A DNA stretch of 64,000 nt, taken from NCBI GenBank assembly GCA_946902875.1, contig OX336343.1, positions 20,445,596 through 20,509,595 of the forward strand. Reading direction: 5' to 3'. The notes under the pieces are model-generated. The model was not told where the DNA came from, did not search any database, and saw only the letters and a list, made by a program, of their open reading frames with translations. Below are positions 32,402-43,987 of this stretch, piece after piece. The stretch comes from Nematopogon swammerdamellus (lineage: Eukaryota > Arthropoda > Insecta > Lepidoptera > Adelidae). The position numbers were made by a program, and so were the translations under genes. How positions within the stretch are numbered: position 1 is the stretch's first letter; every line of letters begins with the position of its first letter.

Positions 32402-32451
32402 TTGGCTGAAATAAAGAGATAAATAAATAAATAAAATAAATAAAATAAATA
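32402..32451 (+). repeat. AATAA-rich terminal tail of the ORF1 element
   Basis: GCTGAAATAAAGAGATAAATAAATAAAATAAAT: a polyadenylation-like signal merging into a 4-5-bp repeat, as at LINE 3' ends. Region 32452-32804 shows no gene. Confidence 0.7.
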
Positions 32452-32804
32452 AGATAGCGTCTGAATTTAATAATACAGAGAAAACTAAGTCAAACACCTT
32501 CATTTTCTTGCATAACCGAAAGTCCACAATTACGGGGAAAACTCTTAAATTATGACATAACACGTGTCGACAGACTTAGAACTCAATAAGCAGTCAGCTA
32601 ACCGTCATTTAGTTCTATATCGTATTTTCTTCTATTTCCTCGGTTAGAAGAAAATGTGGTGGAAAATAGAATTTCCTCAATATACATAACAAGGAATTAG
32701 GTACATAACAAAATTAGAGGCGCGTTAGAAGCGAACAAGAATATTTCGTGGCAACGTATGTAAATAAATGTGATAGACTACAAGCGAAGCGAATAAAGCA
32801 TATT

Positions 32805-33236
32805 CAGGGTGTTTCAGGATATGGTTTCGTAACTTTAGGGTTCGAAAGGGGTCCATATTACGACGACGAAAGCTCTGAAACTTCTTCCCAGATTCGGTCA
32901 TTTTATAGCACTTTTTCGTGAAAATAGTTTCTACCTACAACATTCGGTGGACGGTTAATCCTACGCGTCGGCATGCGCAGCGTACCTAGTAGGATTGAAC
33001 TACATGTAAATAAATTCCAAACACTGAAAGTTCAATGACATCAAAAGAAAAAGGGGTCTGGACTAGGTAATTGCACTCCCTAGACCTAGACAGCACTGTT
33101 GCTAAATCTCCCCATACTCACTGTGCATCGAGTTTTAATTACAATTTCCATTTTTTGTATGAAAAGAAAATAAGGAATTTTGATTTGAGCACTTTCTATT
33201 CCTGAAGATTCTCAAACGTATCATGAAACACCCTGT
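32805..33236. mobile_element. Family J element (CAGGGTGTTTCA ends)
   Basis: CAGGGTGTTTCAGGATATGG at the left and ATCATGAAACACCCTG at the right are inverted ends. The body includes TTCGAAAGGGGTCCATATTA and GAGCACTTTCTATTCCTGAAG. A reverse copy at 41665-42118 has the same order; a fragment lies at 14190. Confidence 0.75.
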
Positions 33237-33419
33237 AGGCCTATGTTTAAAATAGATAAAATTTTTTGCATCTAAGTATTTGTAATAAATAATATGGCAG
33301 AATATAATTTGAAATTCTGTGCACATTTGTACTACAAAGAACGTTACTTTGTTAAGCTCCAAACAGTGTTAAATTGCCAATGGATCAAACTGTGAATTTT
33401 GTAAAATATAAGTAAATAT

Positions 33420-33490
33420 CCCTGCCCAAAAATTTCCTCCCATGTAGAGTCTAGGGTCCTCCAAAAGAGGCGTGAATAGTCACGTGATAC
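33420..33490 (+). pseudogene. LINE pol C-terminal fragment
   Basis: CCCTGCCCAAAAATTTCCTCC, GAGTCTAGGGTCCTCC and GAGGCGTGAATAGTCACG are a diverged copy of the PAxxFPPxYSLGSF region. The rest of 33237-33784 shows nothing further. Confidence 0.55.
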
Positions 33491-33784
33491 TCTTTTTTTT
33501 TCAGATATTCTTTATGCTCTGTGGTACTCATGGGAGTGTCCTTAGTTGTAAGTAGGTACATACGTGAATGTGTCATATTCACTTACGAGAGAACACACTA
33601 GGCACCGACATTGTTGCGAATGTGCGAAAGGACATGGTCACTGTACGGACGGAGGCGGCGAGGTCCTTTTACGTTCCTTTCAAGTATAAAGCTTAGGTAG
33701 AAGACGTTTAGTGATAGAATATGGGCCAATAGCGTATTTTAATATATCTATTAAATGTAGAGTAGGTACATACATAATACATAC

Positions 33785-35470
33785 ACACATAGCATCACAA
33801 CTCACACCTGTTTTCCAGTGGGGATCAACGAACAACGGATCTCCACGTGCCACGGTACTGACACACCTCTGCCGCCTTTTCCAGCTCTGTACCCTAATCA
33901 CGAGATTTAACCTACACCGCGTACTACGCTACGCTACGCCCTCTAGTGATACATTTCGTCGCCCTAGTTCTTGTTTTGGGCATACGCCATTTATCAAATT
34001 TTACAGGAAACGGTTTTTTCTGTTTTAAAAATAAAACATTAATCCTTTTTGTATCAAAATTTTACAGTATGTAGAAGAAAGTCCCCTATAGTGGATAGCA
34101 CTCTTTTTTTATTTATATACACTTAAACAAATTAATTAAAATTACTAACATTGGGATATGCCACAAAGTTGCAAAAAGTCCGTTAACTTTGATGGATATG
34201 CCCCAAGACAACGTGGATATGGCATTTCATGATAGCATTCTCTCAGTTCTTGTTTTTGGCACGTCCCAGTTTACACACACAGTATGTTTTAGTTTTTATT
34301 ACGCCTAAAGAATTTTTTACAAATTGTCTGAGTGAGATTGGTAGTATTTATGTATGCTTCGATTATGAAAGATTCAATAACATTATGTAGGCATGTACTA
34401 CTTCTTACACGTATTCAAATTAACGTTTTCATAAACTTTAAACATAGGTATATAAACTTACATATTATTTTTAAACGAAATATGATGTTGAAGCTACACC
34501 GCGCAAAGTAGGTCTAGAATATTATTTTTTTTTAAATGTAATCTGATATACAAGCTATACCGCGCATTCAATTTGAATTTGATACACATCCTGACGACGA
34601 AAAAACGCAGCATGTATAACAGCCAGCTGTTTTAGGTTAGTTTAATAAATTGTAGAAAAATCTTATTTACGTCGCGTATCTTCTTCTAAGTGGGTTGCCT
34701 CCTGGTTCAGGAGTCAACTTCGATGTCCATGATGTCGATTTTCAGACGAAAATCAGCAAAAACCTTTGAAAACTATTCAAAAACACGAATGAAAAACGGT
34801 TCGCGTTGTAAATTCCACTGACAATGATAGACAATATGGTGTCTACTGAGATGACGTAAGCAAAATCCCTGCGCTCTGATTGGCGGGAACATGGATATGC
34901 CCAAATTAAGAATTCAATAAATATTAATTCGGTAAATTTTTGGATATGCCAAAATTAAGAACTAAACGTTTTCTTCACATGTTGGATATGGATTCTGAAA
35001 AAAGTACTTTACTGTTTACAAAATAAGATCTTTTCTTGTCTATCGGATGCGTAATTTTTTTTTAAATGTTTCTACATTCATAACTCAATTTCGTCAAAAA
35101 TGGTCTATGCCCAAAACAAGAACTAGAGCGACGATTTGCGAACTTCGTTTCTCCATACAAAATTATGCGGAGAACACGGCGTAGCGTACGGTAGTACACG
35201 GTGTAGGTTAAATCTCGTGATTAGGGTACTGATAATGTTCTTCATACACGCTCGTCGTCGGTTACGGGTACTACGCACTTGACCCTTTTTGAGCACATGA
35301 CCCATCTGGTCCAGGTATACCTACGTCTAGCTAGGGCGACCCTTCCCGACTCTGCAACTCACATTCCCTCCTAAAATTTCTTTCGTTAGTCTCTTATTAT
35401 CCATTGTTCCAACGTGACTGAACCAACGAAGCATTCCTTTCTCAATCTTCGTCACTATATCTTCTTAAAA
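33785..35470 (-). pseudogene. RTE-like LINE 3' part, split by a 1.33-kb element
   Basis: 35229-35470 and 33785-33888, read on the minus strand and joined, correspond to the continuous copy at 17925-18265: GAGAAAGGAATGCTTCGTTGG, AAAAAGGGTCAAGTGCGTAG, AACATTAT, then CGGCAGAGGTGTGTCAG and GGAGATCCGTTGTTC. The coding frame is broken at several places. The break point is where the TIR element sits. Confidence 0.8.
33893..35225. mobile_element. 1,333-bp TIR element inserted in the LINE
   Basis: Ends CCTAATCACGAGATTTAACC and the reverse complement GGTTAAATCTCGTGATTAGG. Similarity continues inwards about 100 bp (TACACCG, CTAGTTCTTGTTTTGGGCAT). GTAC lies on both sides (33889-33892, 35226-35229). The interior repeatedly contains GGATATGCCC or TATGCCCAAA and holds no long ORF. 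The superfamily is not clear; GTAC is palindromic, so the true duplication could be TA or GTAC. Confidence 0.75.
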
Positions 35471-35583
35471 TTAGTGCTCTAGCGGTCGATATCGACCGCT
35501 CCACAGTCAACGGGTTGTTAAAAATTTTATATAGAGTATCTAGTGCAAATCCCTAAGCGCAAAATCTGTAACGATGCGCTGCT

Positions 35584-35840
35584 CCTCCCTCCCTCCCTTC
35601 CTCCATCCCTCCTAGCCCTCCCCTCTGCCCTCTCTCCTCACCACCTGGCGCCACCATTCGACACTAAATTCCGTTCATACTATACTTTCTTTGATACTGC
35701 TCGGCCCTATTGCTATTTAGCGTAATGGAATGGAACCTATAGTGAGCCTCAAGAACTAGTCTTAACATTAGTGCAAACCGCATCAAAAGACATTCCCTTT
35801 TGTAAGAAGTAGAGATAGAGATAGAGAAGAGATAGAGATG
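35584..35840 (+). other. CT-rich and GATAGA-rich simple sequence
   Basis: 35584-35640 is CCCT/TCC-rich and 35809-35840 consists of AGATAGAGATAGAGA words. No gene in 35471-35872. Confidence 0.6.
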
Positions 35841-35872
35841 GAAATTTTTATTAAATACATTATTACATTATT

Positions 35873-36330
35873 AAAAAAAACCCCCGACTCTAAAAAAGTC
35901 AAAAATAATTTCCGTTCACTTACTTAAAGGAGTCGTTGAACCGCTAAGTAAATACAAGCGCAGCTCTGAGTTTTTATATTTTATTTACTTAGCGGTCCCC
36001 CGACTCCTTTTAAGTAAGTGAACGGAAATTATTTTTGACTTTTTTAGAGTCGGGGGTTTTTTAAATTTGTAATTTAACTTTTATTTCAAGCTTTTTAAAA
36101 AAAACCGCATGCAAATCGGTCCACTTTTTAAGATAATTATTATTTTTATTACTTAATTACTTTATTACTTAATTACAAACATAGCTAACAACCATCCCGA
36201 TTAAACAAGCTTCATAATAAAAAAAACCGCATCCAAATCGGTCCATCCGTTTGGGAGCTACGATGCCACAGACAGACACACACACACACCATCACACAAC
36301 CACACACACACACACGTCAAACTTATAATA
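35873..36330. mobile_element. Family E copy 1 with hairpin, right end missing
   Basis: The hairpin (about 35880-36055) has arms of about 75 bp: CCCCCGACTCTAAAAAAGTC, AATTTCCGTTCACTTAC, ACCGCTAAGTAAAT and their reverse complement. Then CCGCATGCAAATCGGTCC, TTAATTAC repeats, CGTTTGGGAGCTACGATGCC, a CA tract (36273-36314) and GTCAAACTTATAA. It runs directly into copy 2. Confidence 0.85.
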
Positions 36331-36751
36331 AAAAAGTTAAATTACAAATTTAAAAAACCCCCGACTCTTAAAAAGTCAAAAATAATTTCCGTTTACTTAC
36401 TTAAAGGAGTCGGTAGACCGCTAAGTAAATTCCCGCGCAACTTTTGAGTCTATATATTTAATTTACTTAGCGGTCCCCCGACTCCTTTAAGTAAGTAAAC
36501 GGAAATTATTTTTGACTTTTTAAGAGTCGGGGGTTTTTTAAATTTGTAATTTAACTTTTATTTCAAGCTTTTTAAAAAAAACCGCATGCAAATCGGTCCA
36601 CTTTTGAAGATAATAATTTTTTTTATTACTTAATTACTTAATTACTTGATTACAAACATAGCTAAGAACCATCCCGATTAAACAGGCTTCCTAATAAAAA
36701 AAACCGCATCCAAATCGGTCCATCCGTTTGGGAGCTACGATGCCACAGACA

Positions 36752-36792
<41 letters not shown>

Positions 36793-36869
36793 AACTTATA
36801 ACACCCCTCCGTTTTTTTCGTCGGGGGTTAATAATAATAACACCCCTCCGTTTTTTTCGTCGGGGGTTA
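36331..36869. mobile_element. Family E copy 2 with hairpin
   Basis: Same order as copy 1. The hairpin is at about 36331-36560, with arms differing from copy 1 but matching each other. A (CA)n tract at 36748-36788 is followed by CACCCCTCCGTTTTTTTCG / TCGGGGGTTA. That last 34-bp block is present twice in tandem (36800-36868). Confidence 0.85.
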
Positions 36870-37040
36870 AAAACTCTACTCATGGTCGCCTCCCAGTTCT
36901 GTGGCTCGACATTTTGGGCCAAACGTAACGTGAGTTCTCTGCCAACCGTTGCACCAGCGGAATGCTCATGAAATTAAGCAATACGTTTGGCCCACAACGT
37001 CGAACCGCATAATTCTACAATACTTTGTATAGTTCTATTT

Positions 37041-37400
37041 TGTGGAATCTGACACGGTTGGCTACATTACCTACAACATCCGTGATGTCAGTCCATAACA
37101 CCGGGTGAACTAGGTGCCATGTCAGTGCTTCCCTTCATTTCATGTCGGCTACACTGAACTGGACGGAAAACACAAACTATTTACATACCTAGCCTTTTCG
37201 ACCGACCTTTCATTCAGTGCGGTGGTATCAGCCCGGGCGGGATAAACCCTACCACCTAGTGTAAGAAGGGAAGGGACCTACATTTTAACATGAAATCCGA
37301 ACCACGGTCAACCTCCAACGGTTGAGCGATCACCCATCCAAGTACTGACCGCGTTCAGCATTGCTTAACAACAGTTGACCGACCGCACCACTGAGCTACA
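37041..37400 (-). mobile_element. SINE-A, near full length, no poly(A)
   Basis: TGGAATCTGACACGGTTGGC to CACCACTGAGCTAC; the final CGAGGCTGAC of the head is missing. Confidence 0.85.
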
Positions 37401-38399
37401 TAAAAAATAAAACACAATAAAAATAATTTTGTAGAATGGGGCTTATTCTAGCCATGGAATAATTATTATGCTTGCATGATAAGCTTGTAAAAAAAAGTAA
37501 ATTTATTGTAGTTCCACCGGCCATAAGACCAACCGACTTATGAGACAGAGAACCCGACTCCACACAATATTCTCTATAGCCGAGTACTTTCACCACTCCA
37601 GTTCCATAAATACAGGGACTATTGAAGCCTGCTCCCCTTGGGCGATCGAGTCAGACCCTTCACTTGGCATATGCATTCACGAATCGCTGACGAATTCAGA
37701 CGATAAACACAGAAAAATATATACATTTGTTTGAGTACTTTTGGTAAAAAAAAACTAAAACTAATAAAGCGGAAATCTGTAACGATTTACCAATTCATGT
37801 ATGGACATGTATGTCGCTATTCTATGTTCGCTTATTATAAGTCGAGAAGTATTCGAACAATTTATTTACATGCGTTTTTCATAAAGTCATCTTTTTTTGG
37901 CACGAATAAGGATGGCTTTAGCTTGGCGATAGCAAACATTTTACTCTACGGAACTCTAGGGAAGAGAGTAGAACAGGGCGTTCGATTTTTAAATTTTGAC
38001 AGCTCGAAAAACATGGCCGCTGCACATTTGACGACACTAATTCAGTTAACAATATTGTAAGATCTGTAATGTATGTTATAACTGTTGCCACTTGTCCGTG
38101 CGATACCTACCACGTCTTCGGACGCCCAATTTGGAGTCTGACCGTAACCCACAAAGCACGTTGAGTCACATTTCGCACTACAGTTTCCCACGTATTCGTT
38201 TGGTGAAGTTATGTAAGAAATGGTTCGAACAACGATACCACTGCTTAGACAAATAAGAAAACCTATAGACTGTACGAGACCCAGCTGGTTGCGTCGGATT
38301 CAGGGTCTCTTCGACTTTATAGTGATGTAGGCAGGGTTTTACCTGTTACTAACCGTTGAATAAACTTAATGAAACTGCTCTCCATAATATAATTAATGT
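37401..38399. other. No gene or repeat recognised
   Basis: Unique-looking sequence of about 1 kb. The 109-codon ORF at 37731-38060 (plus) has no recognised domain and poor codon pattern. Confidence 0.4.
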
Positions 38400-38650
38400 T
38401 TATGTAATCCGGTGCGAGTGCCCGAGTAAAAGGGGCCAAAGCATATGCTCCGGCCGACCAGTCAACATAGCCTCCGAGAAGGTAGACTTCCCTTTGGATT
38501 GCTGGCTATATCCTGGACTACTATTGGTGTACTGGACTAGAGAGGAGCACAGTCGAGGCTGGTATACGGCCAACTTACGTCTAGTACGGTGGTACCAACC
38601 CAGTTGAGTACAATTTGAGCCTCTAACACCTTGCAAGGGGCAAGGGAAAA
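38400..38650 (-). mobile_element. SINE-G 3' part
   Basis: Reverse complement of the G body: ATGTAATCCGGTGCG, CTCCGGCCGACCAGTCAAC, CCGAGAAGGTAGACTTCCC, GTACGGTGGTACCAACCC and AGGGGCAAGGGAA. A tRNA-like head is absent. Confidence 0.8.
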
Positions 38651-38935
38651 AACTTAATTAAGTATGCTTAGAAATAAAACAGTGAACTTAGAAATCTGTC
38701 TTCTTGAAATGCCATCTTTTATAGATGGTCCGTATAAGGTTCATGTATGGTTCGTTCATGCTGTGGCTAGCAACTGGTGGAAGGTTTTTCGTCAAGATAT
38801 TATATGCGCGGGGATTATTAGCTGCAATAGTAGGTAGAAAATTATGAATTTAAGATTATCAAGAATTTTGTTTTGTTTATTACATGTTTGGCTACATCAT
38901 ACTGGGTGACCTAGCTAGGTACCGTTACTAGCTTT

Positions 38936-39263
38936 GTACCGTGTGGGGCCGGTACTTTAAAAGAATAGCCCCACTGCATCTCTCCCCGTGTATGTCGTAA
39001 CAGGCGACTAAGGGATATGACTCCCTTCTTATATTACTAGGTGGTAGGGTTCAACCCGCCCGAGTTGGTAGCACCGCACTGAATGAAAGGTCGGTCGAAA
39101 CGGCTATGTAAATAGTTTGTGTTTTCCGTCCAGTTCAGTGTAGCCGGCACGACCGAAGGGAATCACTGACGTGGCACCAAGTTCATCCGGTGTTATGGGC
39201 TGACATCACGGATGTTGTAGGTGATGAAGCCAACCGTGTCAGCATTAATAAAAAAAAAAAAAA
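38936..39263 (+). mobile_element. SINE-B, full length
   Basis: GTACCGTGTGGGGCCGG head to CAACCGTGTCAG and poly(A) at 39248-39263. Confidence 0.9.
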
Positions 39264-39569
39264 GGTAACATGGCAGTGCCGTTAGTCGTGCCGGCTACAC
39301 TGAACTGGATGGAAAACGGGAACTATTTACATAGCCGCTTCGATCGACCTTCATGCAGAGCGGTGGTGGCACCAATTGATTAATTTCATTAATTAATTAA
39401 GTAGGACGGATCAAACCCTACCACCTAGTAGTTAAGGGAAGGGACTTAATAACCACGTTCAGCCTCAACGGTCGAACGACCACCCATCGAAAGTCCGACG
39501 TTGCTTACCTTCGGCGATCAGACGCTAAATCGTCGCACCACCGCGTTACCGACCTAACGAGACTGACAG
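39264..39569 (-). mobile_element. Diverged SINE-A relative
   Basis: Same block order as SINE-A in reverse (GTCGTGCCGGCTACACTGAAC, TACCACCTAGTAG, TGCTTACC) but with many changes and a TTAATTAATTAAG interruption. It is joined directly to the poly(A) of the SINE-B. Confidence 0.7.
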
Positions 39570-39779
39570 AGTAAATTTATTATTATTATCTTAAGTCACA
39601 AACAATTTATAATATATATTATGATACGAGTACTATGACCAAACTGATGATTTATTTGAAGTTTTACAATAATTGTGCATTTACACTTTCTTATTACTTT
39701 TGGGTACCTACCTGCCCTTTTATTCCACCACACACACCCTCTCAGACCATCTCTCATACACATACGCGCCCACACATAA

Positions 39780-39900
39780 ATCTTGTCCTAATACTTTGCC
39801 AAACGTTGTGGTCGATGTTGCGCTGTAATTTACAAGAGTACTTGCAGCACAACACCGATTACTCTACTTACTTCGATAGACGGGATGCAGCGTGTTTTGT
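39780..39900 (+). mobile_element. Family C copy, headless
   Basis: CTTGTCCTAATACTTTGCC, both stem arms and CAGCACAACACCGATTACTC are present; the TATG tail is lost. Confidence 0.75.
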
Positions 39901-39973
39901 GTATTTATACTGTTTTAACCTTAATTGTTTAATTGTAAATAAATAATTCACGATTTCAAAAAAACCGTTTTAA

Positions 39974-40046
39974 CTCACTCACTCACTCACTCACTCACTC
40001 ACTCACCCACTCACTCACTCAATCTATCACTCACTCACTCACTCAC
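39974..40046 (+). repeat. (ACTC)n tetranucleotide microsatellite
   Basis: About 17 ACTC units with a few changes. Confidence 0.95.
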
Positions 40047-40093
40047 ACCCACAAAAACCCACACTCCTTCACACACACACAAAAGGTTAAGCT

Positions 40094-40370
40094 TGTTTTT
40101 GACGTGATAACGTCTTATAAATTGATGAACACCGCCTGCACGCACGAATATCACGTCACGTTCCATCTGAGCCTGTGTGTGCAAGCGAGAGCGCGTAACA
40201 AGCGATAGAGAGGCACAATCGGCCCAAGCGTCGGCTTGTAAAAGTACCAGGTCCACAGAAATTAAAACGAGGTTACTCGTACCATAATATCTGGCCGGTC
40301 GGAAAATATTTCAAATTTAGAATATTCATGAAACAAGGGTTGTTGTATGACGTTATCACGTAAAACTATC
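40094..40370. mobile_element. Element with GTGATAACGTC inverted ends (family L)
   Basis: GTTTTTGACGTGATAACGTC at the left and GACGTTATCACGTAAAAC at the right. The internal block AATTTAGAATATTCATGAAAC plus ACAAGGGT also occurs in both arms of the giant inverted repeat (48185, 56515). No ORF of note. Region 40371-40856 has no gene. Confidence 0.7.
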
Positions 40371-40856
40371 GTCCGTAAACCGACTTTACAAACAAAAAAA
40401 TTTTTTTTAATTCTTTAATATAGATAGATATATGGTTTATTGATGCACGACTGAAGCATGTAAGAATTATTTTTAATATTTATTTTGATTTTTTAAGGGT
40501 TTGATATTGTTGTAATATTTTTTTTTTTATAATTTTTTTATTTTTTATTTCTATAGTGTTAACTTCATTATTAATGTTGTCTAGATAAGCGCACAAATGT
40601 CTGCCTTAATTGTCAATAAATGCCTCTGCGAGACAGATAATTCTAGTGCAGAGAATATGTATAACAATTTTTTGTTATACATGTGTGTTTAAAAAATGAA
40701 TAAATAAAATAAAAATAAAATAAACGATTCTTCTTCCAACTTATCAAAAAGGCAAAATAAAAAAAACCCATAGCCATGTGCGTGCGTTGATGTCTGTTCT
40801 ATGGCGCTTAGTACTTTGACACAATGTCGCCTGGTAGCAAATATGTATTCGGTCCA

Positions 40857-41262
40857 AGCGGCGGGTGGCCGAGTGGTTTGCGCATCGGCTTCTCATGCGA
40901 GAGGTCCGCGGTTCGAATCCGGTCGGCGTGTACTAATGAGTTTTTTCGGACGAAAAAATTTACGTGCATACCTACAACCTGCTGCATCACCGTTCGGAAC
41001 CGGTGTAAAAATGTAAGTCCCTTCCCTTGCCCCTGACTAGGTGGTAGGCTCAAATTGTAGCCGACTGGGTTGGTACCACCGTACTGGATGTAAGATGGCC
41101 GCATAGCAGCCTCGGTTGTGTTCTCCTCTAGTCCAGTATAGCCAGCAATCCAGGGAAGTCTCCGGTGTGGCACCTACCTTCTCCGAGGTGATATTGGCTG
41201 GTCGGAGCATGTACTTTGGCCCCTCCGACTCAGCCACCCATACCGGATTACATAAAAATTTT
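40857..41262 (+). mobile_element. SINE-G, full-length reference copy
   Basis: tRNA-like head (A box TGGCCGAGTGG at 40866, B box GGTTCGAATCC at 40910), then GCATACCTACAACCTGCTGC, CCCTTGCCCCTGACTAGGTG, GTACCACCGTACTGGATG, CAGCAATCCAGGGAAGTC, CCGAGGTGATATTGGCTGG and CATACCGGATTACATAAAAA. It resembles a tRNA with a long variable arm but does not fold as a functional tRNA. Confidence 0.9.
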
Positions 41263-41664
41263 TTTTCCTGCCAAACAAATCTATGAACCTAGGCAATGTA
41301 ACTAGGTTACAAAATAAAGGTACTAATAAAACACTAACAACGCTGACATATTGAAATAGGAACTTTTAGAGGTAAAATGTTCCCAGCATTCGGACCTAAT
41401 AAGCTGTTTCCTGTGGCGATATCCAATTGGGTGAGTTTTTTTGAGGGCGGTATGATTAATCGACTATTTCTTAAGTCGAGATTTTCTAATAGCTACTAAT
41501 CGCAAGATTCAGTTCTATGTGTCTGTCTGTCTCTCCGTGTGTCTTCATAATATTTATAAGATTACCTAACCTTGTCTATTGTGCCTAAATAAATTTTATT
41601 TTACTAATAGTTTAAACTTTCGATTTTATACATAGACTTATTTGTAACCGCATAAATGTACCAA

Positions 41665-42118
41665 TCTCTTTTGAGAAACTTCAGGAATAGAAAGTACTCA
41701 TTATTAGAAGAAAAAAATCCTTATCACTCAAATTGAAATTCCGTTGTTTTTTTGGTCATACAAAAGTTGGAAATTGTAATAAAAACTCGATGGACAGTGA
41801 GACTGGAGAGTGCAGTGAACTAATTCAGTACTCTTTTTCTTTTGAGGTCATTGAACTTTCAGTGTTTGGAATTTACCTACACGCAGTTCAATTGTACTAG
41901 TTATGTATGCAACCTACCCATTTTTATTCATGAGTTAGAATTTATTTTTTATTTAAATAAAGGCGGACGTTAACCATCCACCAAATCTTGAAGAATAGAT
42001 TTTCACCAAAAAGTACTGTAAAATGATCGAATCTGGGAAAAAGTTTCAGAGCTTTTCGTCTTCAAATATGGGCCCCTTTCGAACCCTGAAGTTTCGAAAA
42101 CCTATCCTGATACACCCT
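41665..42118. mobile_element. Family J element, reverse copy
   Basis: TCAGGAATAGAAAGTACTC at the left and TCGAACCCTGAAGTTTCG / TCCTGATACACCCTA at the right mirror 32805-33236. The left terminus is degenerate. Regions 41263-41664 and 42119-42460 show no gene. Confidence 0.7.
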
Positions 42119-42461
42119 ATATATAACGTTCTTTGAGATCAAGAAGAATAAAGCCGGAAAATGAGAAGGTAATAATGTAGTTTGCAAAATGTTTTGAACA
42201 TGCGGCACTTTAAACGCGCAAGTACTAACTTATGCTTACAAAGGCAGCTTAGACCTCTAGAAGCGTCCATGTATTGTAATTGTATCTTTTCAAATTCCAT
42301 ATAACCCCGCACGCCTATCAAATGTGTGTTTGTTTTCTATGTCTACTCTTCTCCGCTTTCTTTTTTCTAAACATTTTTTGACACTAACCTAGACTTAACA
42401 AAATAAAATGAATGTTACTAACGTTCTCAACAATAAAAACAATTTGGAATTTGGAATTTGG

Positions 42462-42490
42462 AACCAACCGTGTCAGTTTCCATTAAAAAA
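42462..42490 (+). mobile_element. SINE-A/B 3' tip
   Basis: Only CAACCGTGTCAGTTTCCATT plus A-run remains. Confidence 0.5.
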
Positions 42491-42544
42491 ACCAGACCGC
42501 AAATCTGCTGGCATGGCACCTAACTGAGCGTGGTTTCGCGAGGA

Positions 42545-42690
42545 AACGTCTCGGGTCCTTCAAGAGAGGCGTGAATGGGCACCTGTCAGGCCGGCATGGC
42601 ATTCGCAACCTCCGCGTACGACCGAATGTCCATGGACGTCGTTAAACACCTTATGGGTGGCTCGGCGCCACATGTAGCGCTTTCTATAAA
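42545..42690 (+). pseudogene. LINE pol C-terminus
   Basis: One frame reads LGSFKRGVNGHLSGRHGIRN then LRVRPNVHGRR and stop at 42648, followed by CGCTTTCTATAAAAAAACC. Confidence 0.75.
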
Positions 42691-43497
42691 AAAACCTGAT
42701 TTTGGCTCTGTCGCCTGCAACATTGTTCCCTCGGCACAGCCACCTGGTTTGCATAAGTTCAGGTATATACTTATATGTCGTGTAATAAGTAAATCATAGG
42801 TCGTATAATGTCGATCGTTACAAAAGTTGACCCAATTTTGATCCCGTGTCGACATTATTATGTTTTCACATACAAAGTGTCAACGTTATAGGTCGACAAT
42901 CGACAAATCAATTCAACCGAACCTACTGCTCGACGTGAAGTTCTTGGCCATTACCTAAAACCTCACTCCACAAATTTATGTATGGAGTTTTGAGATGACC
43001 GTTTTCGATATGATATTATTAAATTAAAAGATATAACAGGCTTCGTTACAGGCTGTTGTGACGGTCAGTACATTAATTTCGCCAGCGCAATCCTCATGTT
43101 TATCCGAGACAAAAAAGTTAGCAAAGTTTTTCTTCTAAAGTGTCTAGTTATCGAGATATTAATTTTTGAAATTTATGTTTTCGGCAAGTGTAATTTAACG
43201 CGCGCCGGGGGTGGGTGCTGGCGCGGGGTCGGGATCGAAGAATTCACGCCGCGCATCTCCTCTCTCTCTCTGCGCACTCGTCCCTGCTCGCTCACTCAAT
43301 CCGCGCCTTTCATTCCCACGTTCGTGCGGAACATTAGATCCTTTGTACACTAAATTAATAAATTAGTTTATATGAAAACGGTAACTTTTTATTCAAAGGG
43401 AATTCAGAAAAAAGTTATTTGACTTTTTTGTTACTATTGATCATAATAATCATTTCCTAAATTTTATGTAGTGGCTGTTACAACAACCTGTATATAT
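42691..43497. other. No gene recognised
   Basis: Includes a GC-rich block at 43198-43330 with a CTCTCTCTCT run. The 85-codon ORF across it has no domain I recognise. Confidence 0.4.
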
Positions 43498-43818
43498 CGT
43501 GTGGGGTCGGTACTTAAAAATAATAGCCCCCCTACATCTCTCCTCGTGCATGTCGTAAAAGGCGACTAAGGGATAAGGACAAGATGTCGCGCATAAGGGC
43601 GACAGGCTAGCCGATACTCACCTCGGCACGGTCCTTCACCGATTTCTGTAGCAGGTAGGTCTTCATGACTTACTTGCTGCTTGATAGTTGTCTTGTCATA
43701 ATATTTTGCTAAACGTGGTGGTCGGTGTTGTGCTGTAATTTACTAGAGCACTTGCAGCACAACACCGATTAATCTGCTTACCCCGATTGTCGGGATACAG
43801 GGTGTGTTGTGTAGCGGC
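43498..43818 (+). mobile_element. Family C with SINE-B head, full-length reference copy
   Basis: Head CGTGTGGGGTCGGTAC, CCTACATCTCTCC, GTCGTAAAAGGCGACTAAGG. Then the C body: GGACAAGATGTCGCGC, GGCACGGTCCTTCACC, GTAGCAGGTAGGTC, stem CGGTGTTGTGCTG / GCAGCACAACACCG, and CCCCGATTGTCGGGATACAG. Confidence 0.85.
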
Positions 43819-43987
43819 TTCACTCGTGGTCGTTCTCCCGGAAGTTTGTTACCAATTAAATACAAAAGTTGTTTTGATGGCATTTTCTCCGCCATTGTCG
43901 TCTAGGGCAGCACCACGGGAAAGATTTCATCCACCACAGACAGCAATGGCTTAGCTATAGGTTCAATTGAAAAAAAAAGTGCATTTC

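Noticed and set aside
39974..40046. CRISPR-like or satellite array
   Set aside because: Plain tetranucleotide microsatellite with no spacers; the organism is also eukaryotic.
40857..40925. tRNA gene
   Set aside because: A and B boxes are good, but acceptor and T stems do not pair properly and the sequence recurs as a SINE head.
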